In this document: positions 16,398 through 24,763 of the stretch, in pieces
Layout: the number at the start of each line of letters is the position of its first letter
How positions within the stretch are numbered: position 1 is the stretch's first letter
From: Acidobacteriaceae bacterium
Lineage (GTDB): Bacteria > Acidobacteriota > Terriglobia > Terriglobales > Acidobacteriaceae
Direction: 5' to 3'
Length of the DNA: 43,622 bases
NCBI GenBank assembly: GCA_030040425.1
Contig: JASHTS010000146.1
Span: forward strand, 1-43,622
Translations under genes and position numbers: made by a program
Notes under the pieces: model-generated
Database searches by the model: none
Seen by the model: only the letters and a program-made list of their open reading frames with translations
What the model was told of the DNA's origin: nothing

Positions 16398-17725
16398 AGT
16401 CGCTTCGATTCCGAATCCTCGTGATTCTCGCCGTCGTGTTTCTTGTTTCGTCCTTCGCGACGTGGCAAATATCCGATTCCATCGCGCGCCATGTCACCCA
16501 CGACTTTTTTGAGGGTTCCATACGGTTGCAATTGGACGATGCCCGCCGCGCGTTTGAGGCTGGAGGAAGCACTGCGCTCAGGCAATGTCTGTCAGAGATG
16601 GATTCGGCATTTCCGGGAACCCATTATTTGCTCGATGCCCAGGGACGGGACCTCATCTCCGGAATCGATCGGCAACAGATACTGTCCGCAGGATCAGGCC
16701 CACGCAACCATCCTTCCAAAGTCAACGGCCAGTTCGTCATCGTCCGCGCATCGGCGGACCGAAAATATTATCTGCTGGTGATCGCTCCTCCTCCTCCCTC
16801 TGCGGCATGGGTGCGCTTCGCGCCGTACTTTGTTTTGCTCACGCTCGCCATCGTGCTCCTGGGTTGGCTGCTCTCGATTGGAATCGTATCTCCCTTGCGC
16901 CGTTTCGCCCTGACCGTCGACCGATTCGGCAGAGGGGACCTCAAAGCGCGGGTACAGTCGAAGCGGAAGGATGAAATCGGCGATCTGGGGCGCTCATTCG
17001 ACAGCATGGCCGACCGCATCGAGACGCTGCTTACCGCGGAGAGACGTTTGCTGCAGGACGTTTCCCATGAGCTGCGCTCGCCGCTGGCGCGTCTCAGTTT
17101 TGCCGCCGAGCTGATGAAGGGCGCCACCGACCCCGACGATGCGCTGGAGCGCATGCAGCGGGAAATCATGCGGCTTTCCCAGCTTATCGACACTCTTCTT
17201 GAAGTCACCCGCATGGAAGGGGATTTCTTGTCGCGCGAGACGCAACGCTTCTCTTTCTCTTCCCTCATGCAGGAGGTTATGAGCGACTGCGCCTTTGAAG
17301 CGGAGGCCCGCAGCATTGAGATCGTGAGCCGGATCAAGGGAACTCGGGATATGGAGGGAAATCCGGAGCTCATCCGGCGCGCGCTTGAAAACGTGGTGCG
17401 CAACGCTATCCGATTTACGCAGGAGAATTCCAGCATTCAGTTCGAAGCGAACTGCGACTCCAGCGGCATTGTGGTTGTCGTCGGCGATTCGGGGCCCGGC
17501 GTCCCGGAAGAGCTGTTGACCAGAATCTTCGATCCCTTCGTGCGCGCCGATGAATCCCGGGACAGCTCATCGGGAGGAGGAGTGGGGCTGGGTCTCTCCA
17601 TTGCCCGCAGGGCAGTGCTTCTGCATCACGGTTCCATCAGCGCCAAAAATCTCCATCCCGGATTGCAGCTGACCATTACCCTGCCTGCGGCGATCGCTGA
17701 AACCGCGAGTCATTCCAGCTCTTAG
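16394..17725 (+). CDS. CpxA-like sensor histidine kinase
   Basis: 443 residues: first transmembrane helix about 6-25, a short periplasmic loop of about 110 residues, second transmembrane helix about 140-165, HAMP (PLRRFALTVDRFGRGDLKARV), HisKA with His225 in LLQDVSHELRSPLARL, and HATPase with the N-box ENVVRNAIRFT, GDSGPGVPEE and GGGVGLGLSIARRAV. The periplasmic region and HAMP-HisKA layout resemble CpxA, which senses envelope or outer-membrane protein stress. Here the pair follows a TonB receptor gene, so it could sense receptor status or ligand uptake (inference). It forms a tight operon with the regulator. Confidence 0.92.
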   Translation: MKSLRFRILVILAVVFLVSSFATWQISDSIARHVTHDFFEGSIRLQLDDARRAFEAGGSTALRQCLSEMDSAFPGTHYLLDAQGRDLISGIDRQQILSAGSGPRNHPSKVNGQFVIVRASADRKYYLLVIAPPPPSAAWVRFAPYFVLLTLAIVLLGWLLSIGIVSPLRRFALTVDRFGRGDLKARVQSKRKDEIGDLGRSFDSMADRIETLLTAERRLLQDVSHELRSPLARLSFAAELMKGATDPDDALERMQREIMRLSQLIDTLLEVTRMEGDFLSRETQRFSFSSLMQEVMSDCAFEAEARSIEIVSRIKGTRDMEGNPELIRRALENVVRNAIRFTQENSSIQFEANCDSSGIVVVVGDSGPGVPEELLTRIFDPFVRADESRDSSSGGGVGLGLSIARRAVLLHHGSISAKNLHPGLQLTITLPAAIAETASHSSS

Positions 17726-17746
17726 CGGGTAAGAGCGATGCCCGCT
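17724..17746 (+). terminator. Weak hairpin after the kinase gene
   Basis: AGCGGG at 17724-17729 pairs with CCCGCT at 17741-17746 around an 11-base loop, starting in the kinase stop codon. There is no T-run, so this is at best a weak, possibly Rho-assisted, terminator for the receptor-CpxRA operon. Confidence 0.2.
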
Positions 17747-17841
17747 CGAACAACCGCCGCATGCCGGGATTCGATTTTTGCGGGGGACAGGACATCACCG
17801 CCGGCGCGCGGGTTGTCGGGTACCGGTGCGGCAATGATAGT

Positions 17842-19338
17842 ATGCTCCGCATGAAAAACATCACCCGGCGCGCAATGTGCGCCGCGCTGAGCGGATGGGG
17901 CTTGTGCGGCGCAGGGATGGGCCGCGGCCTGGCGCAGCTGATCACCGGCCAGAGCCACGTGCAGCCGAGTCCGGGCCGGCTCGAATCGAAGCTGGACTTG
18001 AGCTCGTCGAGCGACCTGCTTGTGGAGGTGTTTCGCTGGGCGCGCAGCCAGGCCATGGCCTACGCGTTCGACGAGGGTGACCCCGTGGGTCCGTGGTACG
18101 AGGCGGTCGAGCCGGGGCGCGAAGGTTTCTGCATCCGCGACACATGCCACCAGGCGCTGGGGGCGCAGGCGCTGGGACTGGCGCGCTTCAACCTGAATAT
18201 GCTGCGGAAGTTTGCCGGGAATATCTCCGATTCCAAGGACTGGTGCAGCTATTGGGAGATCGATCGCTACAACCGGCCAGCACCCGTGGATTACGAGAAC
18301 GACGCCGCCTTCTGGTACAACCTGCCGGCGAATTTCGACCTGGTGGATTGCTGCTTCAGGATGTATGTGTGGACCGGCGACCGGACGTATGTCGAGGATC
18401 CGGTGTTCCTGAATTTTTACGACCGCACTGTGAGCGATTACGTCGAGCGCTGGGGCCTGGGAGTGGATGAGATCATGGCCCGGCCCCGCCTGCTCAATAT
18501 GCGCGGAATCTACGACGCCCACGCCAAGTTTCCGCGGGCGCGCGGCATTCCCGGCTACAACGAAGGGGATCCCGGCTACGTGGTGGGGTTTGACGTTCTG
18601 GCAACCGAGCGGGTTGCGTTTCTGGCGTATTCCAACCTTGAGGGAGTGCGCGGAAATGCCGAGCGGGCGCAGGAGTTTCTGCGGAAGGCCAAGGCAGTGG
18701 AGGCGCTGATCGAGGGCAAGTGGTGGAACAAGCCGGGGCAATGCTTCTACCAGCGCCTGAGCGCGAACCGCGAGCTCGAGGGCTGCGGGCCGCGGCGCGC
18801 TACGAACGTGCTCTCGCCGGATTGGCGGGCCGACGTGGATCCCGGCGCAGGAGGGTTTCCCGCAGGCGCGACCAGCGACGAAGAAGTGGCGCGGCTCTTG
18901 GACCTGAGCCACGCACGACTCGAATACCCTGAGGTCTCCTTTTCGCGGATCGGCGATCTGGTGACGCACCTCATGGGAGTGACGCTCGACTTCCAGTCGC
19001 CGCTGCTGGCGGCCGTCGAAGGGGGATGGGTGGAAGTGACGGTGCGGACGCTTTCCGGTCTGGGCACGGCCATCCCCTGGGCCGAGATTCGCAATCTGCC
19101 CATCCGTGCCTCCGAAGTGACGGTGCGGCACGAAGGCACGCAGAAGACTACGTTCACCAATGAGCGCGGGCCGGCGCTGATCTGGCGAGCGGGTTTCGCC
19201 GGCCGGCATGAAAAGCTTGCCGTGAATTTACAGCCGATCGCCGCCAACGTGGAAACAGCCGAGGACGGCCGGACGATCTCGTCGGTGCAGGTTGCCGTGG
19301 GCGCCGGAGGCCAGGTGAGCGTAAGCACGCTTTCCTGA
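17842..19338 (+). CDS. Tat-type exported protein, probable six-hairpin glycosidase fold
   Basis: About 498 residues. The N-terminus has a twin-arginine-like signal (MKNITRRAMCAAL, then a hydrophobic run GWGLCGAGMGRGLAQ). The mature part is rich in aromatic and acidic helical segments such as WARSQAMAYAF, GREGFCIRDTCHQALGAQALGL, DYENDAAFWYNLPANFDLVDCCFRMY and VGFDVLATERVAFLAY, then ends in a small beta domain. This pattern recalls alpha/alpha-barrel (six-hairpin) glycosidases, with candidate acids in FCIRDT and GYNEGDPGY, but I cannot name a family. The start is ATG 17842 or 17851; upstream sequence to 17761 is open but lacks a signal. It lies alone between the CpxRA-like pair and a converging regulator gene. 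Confidence 0.7.
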   Translation: MLRMKNITRRAMCAALSGWGLCGAGMGRGLAQLITGQSHVQPSPGRLESKLDLSSSSDLLVEVFRWARSQAMAYAFDEGDPVGPWYEAVEPGREGFCIRDTCHQALGAQALGLARFNLNMLRKFAGNISDSKDWCSYWEIDRYNRPAPVDYENDAAFWYNLPANFDLVDCCFRMYVWTGDRTYVEDPVFLNFYDRTVSDYVERWGLGVDEIMARPRLLNMRGIYDAHAKFPRARGIPGYNEGDPGYVVGFDVLATERVAFLAYSNLEGVRGNAERAQEFLRKAKAVEALIEGKWWNKPGQCFYQRLSANRELEGCGPRRATNVLSPDWRADVDPGAGGFPAGATSDEEVARLLDLSHARLEYPEVSFSRIGDLVTHLMGVTLDFQSPLLAAVEGGWVEVTVRTLSGLGTAIPWAEIRNLPIRASEVTVRHEGTQKTTFTNERGPALIWRAGFAGRHEKLAVNLQPIAANVETAEDGRTISSVQVAVGAGGQVSVSTLS

Positions 19339-19411
19339 AAGTCGGTAATTCCGAGCGCACCCGGCGATGCGCAAAGCGGCAGAGGTGCGTTAATCCGCGC
19401 GCGCACCTGAA

Positions 19412-19426
19412 GCGGGGACGCCCCGC
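19412..19426. terminator. Hairpin in the convergent region 19339-19517
   Basis: GCGGGG-ACG-CCCCGC is a perfect 6-bp stem with a 3-base loop between converging genes. A pyrimidine-rich run occurs only later (about 19484-19500), after a second weak TTTGC/GCAAA pair. Bidirectional termination is plausible. The rest of the 179-bp gap shows nothing recognisable. Confidence 0.3.
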
Positions 19427-19517
19427 GCAAGCCTCTGCCTCCGGAGAAGAGAGTGGATGCAGCCTTTGCGGATGCAGGCAAATCTTTTTCTCTCTCTGCC
19501 TTCGATGTGCCGATTCT

Positions 19518-20756
19518 CTACCAGAAATAGGTAGCTTCAATCTTCGGCGAGCCGGGTTCTCCGTCGATGATCTCCGTGCTCAGAACCACTTCCAGATTCT
19601 TCTTGTCGCCCGCGGCATGAGCCATGCGCATCAACTGCGTCAGGTCGTTATTGTCGGTGAGGAACTCGCCGGCGACGCGCGTTCCCCCGCGGCCAATCCC
19701 GGCAACGACGATCGCCAGCTTTCCCGTGTTTACGTCGGTAAATCGCGCCAGAATGGCGTAGTCGCGGTAATTATTCGTGGCCAGCTGGACTCCACGGTCA
19801 ACGGTCCATTTCGGGCGGCTCGATGAGGCGCTATCGGCAATCCAAAGGTGCGTGATGTCGGCGTCGTTGGCGAAGTGATAGCGGAGGGGATTGGTGAGGC
19901 GCAGGGCCCAGGCGTTATCGAAAGCTCCCACAAAGACTGTGGGACCGCGGCGCAGATCGTCAAGCGTTGTGGCTCCCTCGCCTTTGAGCGAGTACGGCTT
20001 GCCGCTGGATTGCAAAATGCCGGCAACTTTGACGGTGGCGCTCAGGTCGTCGATCACAACCGCGGTGAGCCTGTCGCTCGAAACCACCTGGCGCGACGGC
20101 TGCGAGGCATCGCGAAGAGCGAACACCGAGTACTCGGTTTGATCGGCGATGCAGAGAAGAACGGGATCGCTCGTGGAGAGCACCGGCTGCCAGAACTGCT
20201 CGAAGCCCGACTGGTGGGCACGGTTCCAAAAAAAATACGCGAACGATGCCGCGGCGACTGCCGCAGCCAGGATCAGCGCCAGCGCCAGCGGCCTGTGCGA
20301 TGAAGCACGCGTTGCCGCCGGAGCACGATCCTCCGCCGGCGCCATCGAAGGCGCGTCGGCTTCCGGTAGACCGGCGCCGTTGCTGCCTTTGGGCGGGTGA
20401 AACTCGGGAACATACGAGCCGGGCGGCAGGGTGATCCGCAGCTCATCTTCGTGCGCCGTTTCCAGGTAGTACTGCGCCATGCGCTTGCGCAGTTCGGCAG
20501 CCGTGACGCGAACAATCGGGTCCGATGCGGTATCGTAGTCGGGCTCGCGGCCGAAGATCTCGATTCCGAGGGTCCGTTCCTTCAGGTTTTCGGCATCGCC
20601 GGCCACCGTATGCTCGACCACAAAGCGCAGAAAATTGGGGAGCCGCTTGCTGTGGCTGAAGTATGGACTCGCCACCATGCGACCCAGTTGTTCTCCAATT
20701 TCGCTCTTTGCGGCCTTGTTCAGACCGTCGTGATTGTGACCCGGCGAAGCATCCAT
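19518..20756 (-). CDS. Membrane-anchored CadC-like regulator, acidobacterial type
   Basis: 412 residues. The N-terminal cytoplasmic region (about 20-130) carries VASPYFSHSKRLPNFLRFVVEHT, LKERTLGIEIFGREPDYD and PIVRVTAAELRKRMAQYY, ending LRITLPPGSYVPEF. This block recurs in acidobacterial and rhizobial proteins often annotated as adenylate cyclase or CadC-like, and its end resembles a winged-helix or BTAD-type tail. One transmembrane helix follows (about 165-187: LALALILAAAVAAASFAYFF), then an extracytoplasmic domain of about 220 residues, probably periplasmic. I chose ATG 20756 because AGAGGGAAGG lies 5 bases upstream; the frame stays open to 20864. It is divergent from the receptor-TPR-GH31 operon and is its likely regulator. 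DNA binding is inferred, not shown. Confidence 0.75.
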   Translation of the reverse strand: MDASPGHNHDGLNKAAKSEIGEQLGRMVASPYFSHSKRLPNFLRFVVEHTVAGDAENLKERTLGIEIFGREPDYDTASDPIVRVTAAELRKRMAQYYLETAHEDELRITLPPGSYVPEFHPPKGSNGAGLPEADAPSMAPAEDRAPAATRASSHRPLALALILAAAVAAASFAYFFWNRAHQSGFEQFWQPVLSTSDPVLLCIADQTEYSVFALRDASQPSRQVVSSDRLTAVVIDDLSATVKVAGILQSSGKPYSLKGEGATTLDDLRRGPTVFVGAFDNAWALRLTNPLRYHFANDADITHLWIADSASSSRPKWTVDRGVQLATNNYRDYAILARFTDVNTGKLAIVVAGIGRGGTRVAGEFLTDNNDLTQLMRMAHAAGDKKNLEVVLSTEIIDGEPGSPKIEATYFW

Positions 20757-20863
20757 CAGAGCCTTCCCTCTGGAAGAAGCGATTATAACCCTAAGCCAGC
20801 CGGGGTTCTTATCCTTGCCGGCACAAACATGCGACTTCATTGAAAAGCCGGTACTTGTGAACA

Positions 20864-20892
20864 CTTATCCGATAAGAGATTCTTCTTATCCG
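20864..20892. promoter_or_regulatory. Clustered GATAAG palindromes upstream of TonB receptor B
   Basis: CTTATC-C-GATAAG (20864-20876) is a perfect palindrome. GATAAGA (20871-20877) also pairs with TCTTATC (20884-20890) across 6 bases. CTTATCCG occurs as a direct repeat at 20864 and 20885, exactly 21 bases apart, about two helix turns. The cluster lies between the membrane regulator and the receptor it probably controls, so it is a good operator candidate. Confidence 0.5.
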
Positions 20893-20926
20893 TAAAGACC
20901 TTCGCTCGCCATACCGTAAGGACCTT
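20890..20926. repeat. Imperfect 13-bp direct repeat upstream of receptor B
   Basis: CCGTAAAGACCTT (20890-20902) and CCGTAAGGACCTT (20914-20926) differ at one base and are spaced 24 bases start to start. They abut the GATAAG cluster, about 140 bases before the receptor start, and could be tandem binding sites. Confidence 0.45.
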
Positions 20927-21062
20927 GGCGGTCTCTCCATCGAAATGCCTAGAATGGTCTCCGTTTTTCGGTTGCCACTGCGGCGGGGAGTCAAACGGCG
21001 CACTGCGTGCGCCCGGGCACATCCCTATCCGACGGCAACGGCTACAGGAGGCTGCATTGAAG

Positions 21063-24000
21063 ATGGGACGGAATCTCTGGTTCTGGGGTGGTCTCGCCTT
21101 TCTGGTTGGGCTGCTGACGAGCACCGCTCCACGGAGCAACGCGCAAATTGCAACCACTACGGCGACCATTTCGGGTATCGTCAGCGACTCGTCCGGAGCG
21201 ATCGTCCCGGGCGCAACCGTCACCCTGACCAGCGTGGAGAACGGTATTACGCGGCAGTTCAATTCCGACGCGACCGGCCGCTACGCCTTCAGCCAGCTTC
21301 CCCCTTCACAGTACTCCCTGACCGTGAAGATGACTGGCTTCGAGACATACAAGCAGAACGGAATCGTTCTGAATGCCGCCGAGACAGCCACGCAAAATGT
21401 TGTCCTGACGGTCGGCGCATCGGCCCAGACGATCACGGTGACCGCGAACGCATCCTTACTGAATACCGACAACTCCAATGTCGCCACGAGCCTCGATGCC
21501 AAGCAGATCGTGGAGCTGCCCCTGAACGTGCGCAACATCTACGGCCTGGCCACGCTCAACTCTTCGGTGCAAAACACCTCGGAAGGGCAGTTGCTCCTGG
21601 GTGGCGGCAGCAACACAACCGACACCGCGGATCAGGACATCTCCTTCATGAACTTCGCAGGCGGCTACTTTGGAACCACGGCCTTCCTGGTGGACGGCTC
21701 ATGGGATACCGACACGGAGTGGGGCGGGGTGATCTTTGTCCCCGGCGTGGACTCGGTTCAGGAATTCAAAATCCAGAACAACTCATTCACCGCTCAGTAC
21801 GGATGGAGCACGGGCAACGTGATCAATGTGGTCACCAAGTCCGGGACGAGCAACTTCCACGGCTCGGCGTACGAGTTTCATTCCAGCAACAACTTCAACG
21901 CGCTTAATTACTTTCAATCGCCCGGCAGTTGCCAGGGCCTGCTCAACACCAACCTTTGCACATTTAGCCGCAACCAGGTTGGCGGAACCGCCGGCGGTCC
22001 GTTGTACATTCCCGGCCTGTATCGGCAGCGGACCAAGACCTTCATCTTCGGCGAGTATGAGCACTTTCATGCCAACACTCCGTCGCCCTCCAGCTACACC
22101 GTGCCCGACACCAACTTTCTGGCCGGCAACTTCTCTGAGCAGTTGGCCGGCACCTCCTCGGGCACCGATGCTCTTGGCCGGCCCATCTATGACGGACAGA
22201 TCTACGATCCGCGTAGCGGCCACGCCATTACCGCCGGCCAGGTCGATACCCAGAGCGCCGCAAATCCCTACGGCACAGGGCTGCTGGCCACGCAATCCGG
22301 GTACATCCGAAATCCGGTGGCGGGCAACATTCTCGCCAGCATTGCCGGTTACACTCCCGATCCTGTCGGCTCCAAGCTGCTCAGCTATTTTCCGGCGGCG
22401 AAGACACCGGGCAATGTGCCCAACAACCTGATTCTGGCCGGAGAGGCGCCCACCTATTGGAACGAGTACGGGATCAGGGTCGACCAGAACATCAACAGCA
22501 ATACCAACGCCTATTTCCGTTACTCCTACAAGCAGGAGGCCAAGACCGGCGCTGCCGATAACTGGGGATCCGATCCGGCGGGCCAGGGCAATCAGCGGCC
22601 CAACAACCGCTGGGGTATGTGGGCGGGGCTTACGCATACTTTCAGCCCCACCTTCACCATGAACATCACGTCGGGCGTCCAGATCTGGCATGAAACCTCC
22701 ACCAATCAGTCGATCGGCTTCAATCCCTCGACGACCCTCGGACTCCCGGCGTATGTCAATGCCCAGGACCCCTTGTTTCCCACTGTCAACTTCGGAAACG
22801 GCATCTCCCAACTCGGTCCATTCAGCGGGAACACGGAGGGCGTCAACAACCATGGACCCGTCGGCACTGTGGCTGTCGATCTCATCAAGTCGCTCGGAAA
22901 GAACACCGTCAACTTCGGGTTCATGGGCGTAGAGCAGGTCTTCGACCAATACAACTACTTTTCCGATTCGCTTACCTTCGACGGCAACTTCACCGGCGGA
23001 CCGAATCCCCTCGCCGGGACGCCGGGGGTCAGCTTCACCGGCAACGGAGTGGCTGAGGCGCTGCTGGGCGTCATGGACGGCGCCAGCGTCGGAACGCCGA
23101 CCACGCCCTATGTATCGAACCATCTTTTTGGCGAGTACGTGCAGGACGACTGGAAAGCGACCCACAACCTGACTCTGAATCTGGGCATGCGTTATGAGAT
23201 CCAGACTCCGTTCACTTCGCGCCACAACGAGGGTTCGATCTTCAACCCCAACGCTGTGAACCCGCTCAGCTACGCGGTGGGCGAGCCCCTGCTGGGCGCG
23301 CTCCAGTTCCTGGGGCCCGGCAACCGGTATATCTACAACCCGAACTACAAAAACATCGCGCCGCGTTTCGGCTTCTCCTATCAGGCAATTCCCAAGGCCG
23401 TCATTCACGGCGGATACGGAATCTTCTATCCCGAAGCGGTCAGCAGCTCCGGCTCCATGGATACGGATGGCTTCACCGCGACCACCAACGCCAATCTGAG
23501 CCTCGACGGCGGCATCACTCCGAATCCGAACATCAGCACCAGCAATCCCTGGGGCGGGCAATACGCGCAGGTTACCGGCAGCGCCAACGGGTCGTATCAA
23601 CAGGATGGCAACAGCACGGGCGGAGTCTTTCGCGACAACCCATCCCCTTACGTTCAACAATGGATGCTGGGCGTGCAGTATGCCTTCACCCCGAGCGATC
23701 AACTGGAAGTCGACTACATCGGCAACCGCGGCATTCGCATGGTTTCTCCCGGATGGCAATACAACCAGTTGAACCCGAAGTATCTCCAGATCTATACCTC
23801 TAACCAGCTCGGCGCCCCGGCGCCCAATCCGCTGGGCGCGGCTTTGACCAACCTCACCACTTCCAGTAACGGACAAGTTGCGCCGAGCAGTTGTTCCGGG
23901 TACAGCCTCGACTCGGCGACGATTCCCTTGGCCGATACGCTTCTCGCCTATCCGCAGTACTGCGGAGTAACCCAGGACGACGCGCCTCTGGGCCAATCTC

Positions 24001-24755
24001 TTTACAACGCCTTGCAGGTCACTTACAACCACCGCATCAGCAAGGGGCTTACCGCGCTGGTCTCGTACACCTACTCCAAGTTCCTTGATAACGTCGAGGG
24101 CAACAACGCCTGGTCGTACAACGGAGCGGCGAACTGGGCCGCCACGGCGAACTACTACAACATCGCCGGCGAGAAGAGCGTGGACGCGGGCGATATTCCG
24201 CAGGCGCTGGTGGCCAGCTACAGCTATCAGTTGCCCATCGGCCGCGGCAGAGCGGTGGGTTCGGGAATGAACCGCGTGGCCGATGCCGTGGTCGGCGGGT
24301 GGGAGCTTTCAGGTATCGCATCCTTCAAGGACGGAATTCCACTGAGCGTCTTCGGAAATCAGTGGAACTCCTACGGCGGCGATCCCAGGCCGGATATCGT
24401 CGGGAGCATCAAACCGGCACATCAGAGGATAAGCAGCACTGTAGCCAACTCCTGGGCCAACATCGCAGGTTTCGCCTACGCGCCGTACGGCAGTTTCGGC
24501 ACCGCCTCCCGCTACCTCTCCGATCTTCGCGGACCCCATTACACAAACTGGGATAGCGCGGTTGAGAAGAACTGGGATTTCCGGGAGACGATGACGGCTC
24601 AATTCCGCTTTGAGACCTTCAACTCCTTGAACCATCCAAACTTTTATGCCCCGGGACCTGGAAATATGAGTCTGTATAGCCCCGCTAGTTTCGGGCTCAT
24701 CACCACCGCGTTCCCAGGCAGAGTGGTCCAGTTTGCCGGGAAATTCTACTGGTAA
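21063..24755 (+). CDS. Oar-like TonB-dependent outer-membrane receptor (locus B)
   Basis: 1230 residues from ATG 21063. A TTG at 21057 in the same frame is also possible and sits 5 bases after AGGAGG (21046-21051), a better spacing than the 11 bases to the ATG. Signal peptide about 1-28 (FWGGLAFLVGLLTSTAPRSNAQ), carboxypeptidase-regulatory-like domain about 33-115 (ISGIVSDSSGAIVPGATVTL, QYSLTVKMTGFETY), plug region (LPLNVRNIYGLATLNSSV, VQEFKIQNNSFTAQYG) and a very long beta-barrel ending QFAGKFYW with an aromatic terminus. Two residues in LCTFSRNQVGG and CQGLLN are rare extracellular-loop cysteines. It heads an operon with a TPR protein (8 bases later) and GH31 alpha-glucosidase, and is divergent from the membrane regulator. 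Confidence 0.93.
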   Translation: MGRNLWFWGGLAFLVGLLTSTAPRSNAQIATTTATISGIVSDSSGAIVPGATVTLTSVENGITRQFNSDATGRYAFSQLPPSQYSLTVKMTGFETYKQNGIVLNAAETATQNVVLTVGASAQTITVTANASLLNTDNSNVATSLDAKQIVELPLNVRNIYGLATLNSSVQNTSEGQLLLGGGSNTTDTADQDISFMNFAGGYFGTTAFLVDGSWDTDTEWGGVIFVPGVDSVQEFKIQNNSFTAQYGWSTGNVINVVTKSGTSNFHGSAYEFHSSNNFNALNYFQSPGSCQGLLNTNLCTFSRNQVGGTAGGPLYIPGLYRQRTKTFIFGEYEHFHANTPSPSSYTVPDTNFLAGNFSEQLAGTSSGTDALGRPIYDGQIYDPRSGHAITAGQVDTQSAANPYGTGLLATQSGYIRNPVAGNILASIAGYTPDPVGSKLLSYFPAAKTPGNVPNNLILAGEAPTYWNEYGIRVDQNINSNTNAYFRYSYKQEAKTGAADNWGSDPAGQGNQRPNNRWGMWAGLTHTFSPTFTMNITSGVQIWHETSTNQSIGFNPSTTLGLPAYVNAQDPLFPTVNFGNGISQLGPFSGNTEGVNNHGPVGTVAVDLIKSLGKNTVNFGFMGVEQVFDQYNYFSDSLTFDGNFTGGPNPLAGTPGVSFTGNGVAEALLGVMDGASVGTPTTPYVSNHLFGEYVQDDWKATHNLTLNLGMRYEIQTPFTSRHNEGSIFNPNAVNPLSYAVGEPLLGALQFLGPGNRYIYNPNYKNIAPRFGFSYQAIPKAVIHGGYGIFYPEAVSSSGSMDTDGFTATTNANLSLDGGITPNPNISTSNPWGGQYAQVTGSANGSYQQDGNSTGGVFRDNPSPYVQQWMLGVQYAFTPSDQLEVDYIGNRGIRMVSPGWQYNQLNPKYLQIYTSNQLGAPAPNPLGAALTNLTTSSNGQVAPSSCSGYSLDSATIPLADTLLAYPQYCGVTQDDAPLGQSLYNALQVTYNHRISKGLTALVSYTYSKFLDNVEGNNAWSYNGAANWAATANYYNIAGEKSVDAGDIPQALVASYSYQLPIGRGRAVGSGMNRVADAVVGGWELSGIASFKDGIPLSVFGNQWNSYGGDPRPDIVGSIKPAHQRISSTVANSWANIAGFAYAPYGSFGTASRYLSDLRGPHYTNWDSAVEKNWDFRETMTAQFRFETFNSLNHPNFYAPGPGNMSLYSPASFGLITTAFPGRVVQFAGKFYW

Positions 24756-24763
24756 TCCCATTC

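Noticed and set aside
20890..20902. GTAAAG as a possible CpxR box upstream of receptor B
   Set aside because: The second GTAAA half at 5-base spacing is missing; it fits the local 13-bp direct repeat instead.
21783..24032. 749-codon open frame on the minus strand inside receptor B
   Set aside because: It is antisense to a clear TonB receptor. Its translation is a Val/Arg/Gly/Asp-rich mix with no domain motif. Long antisense frames are expected in GC-rich coding DNA.
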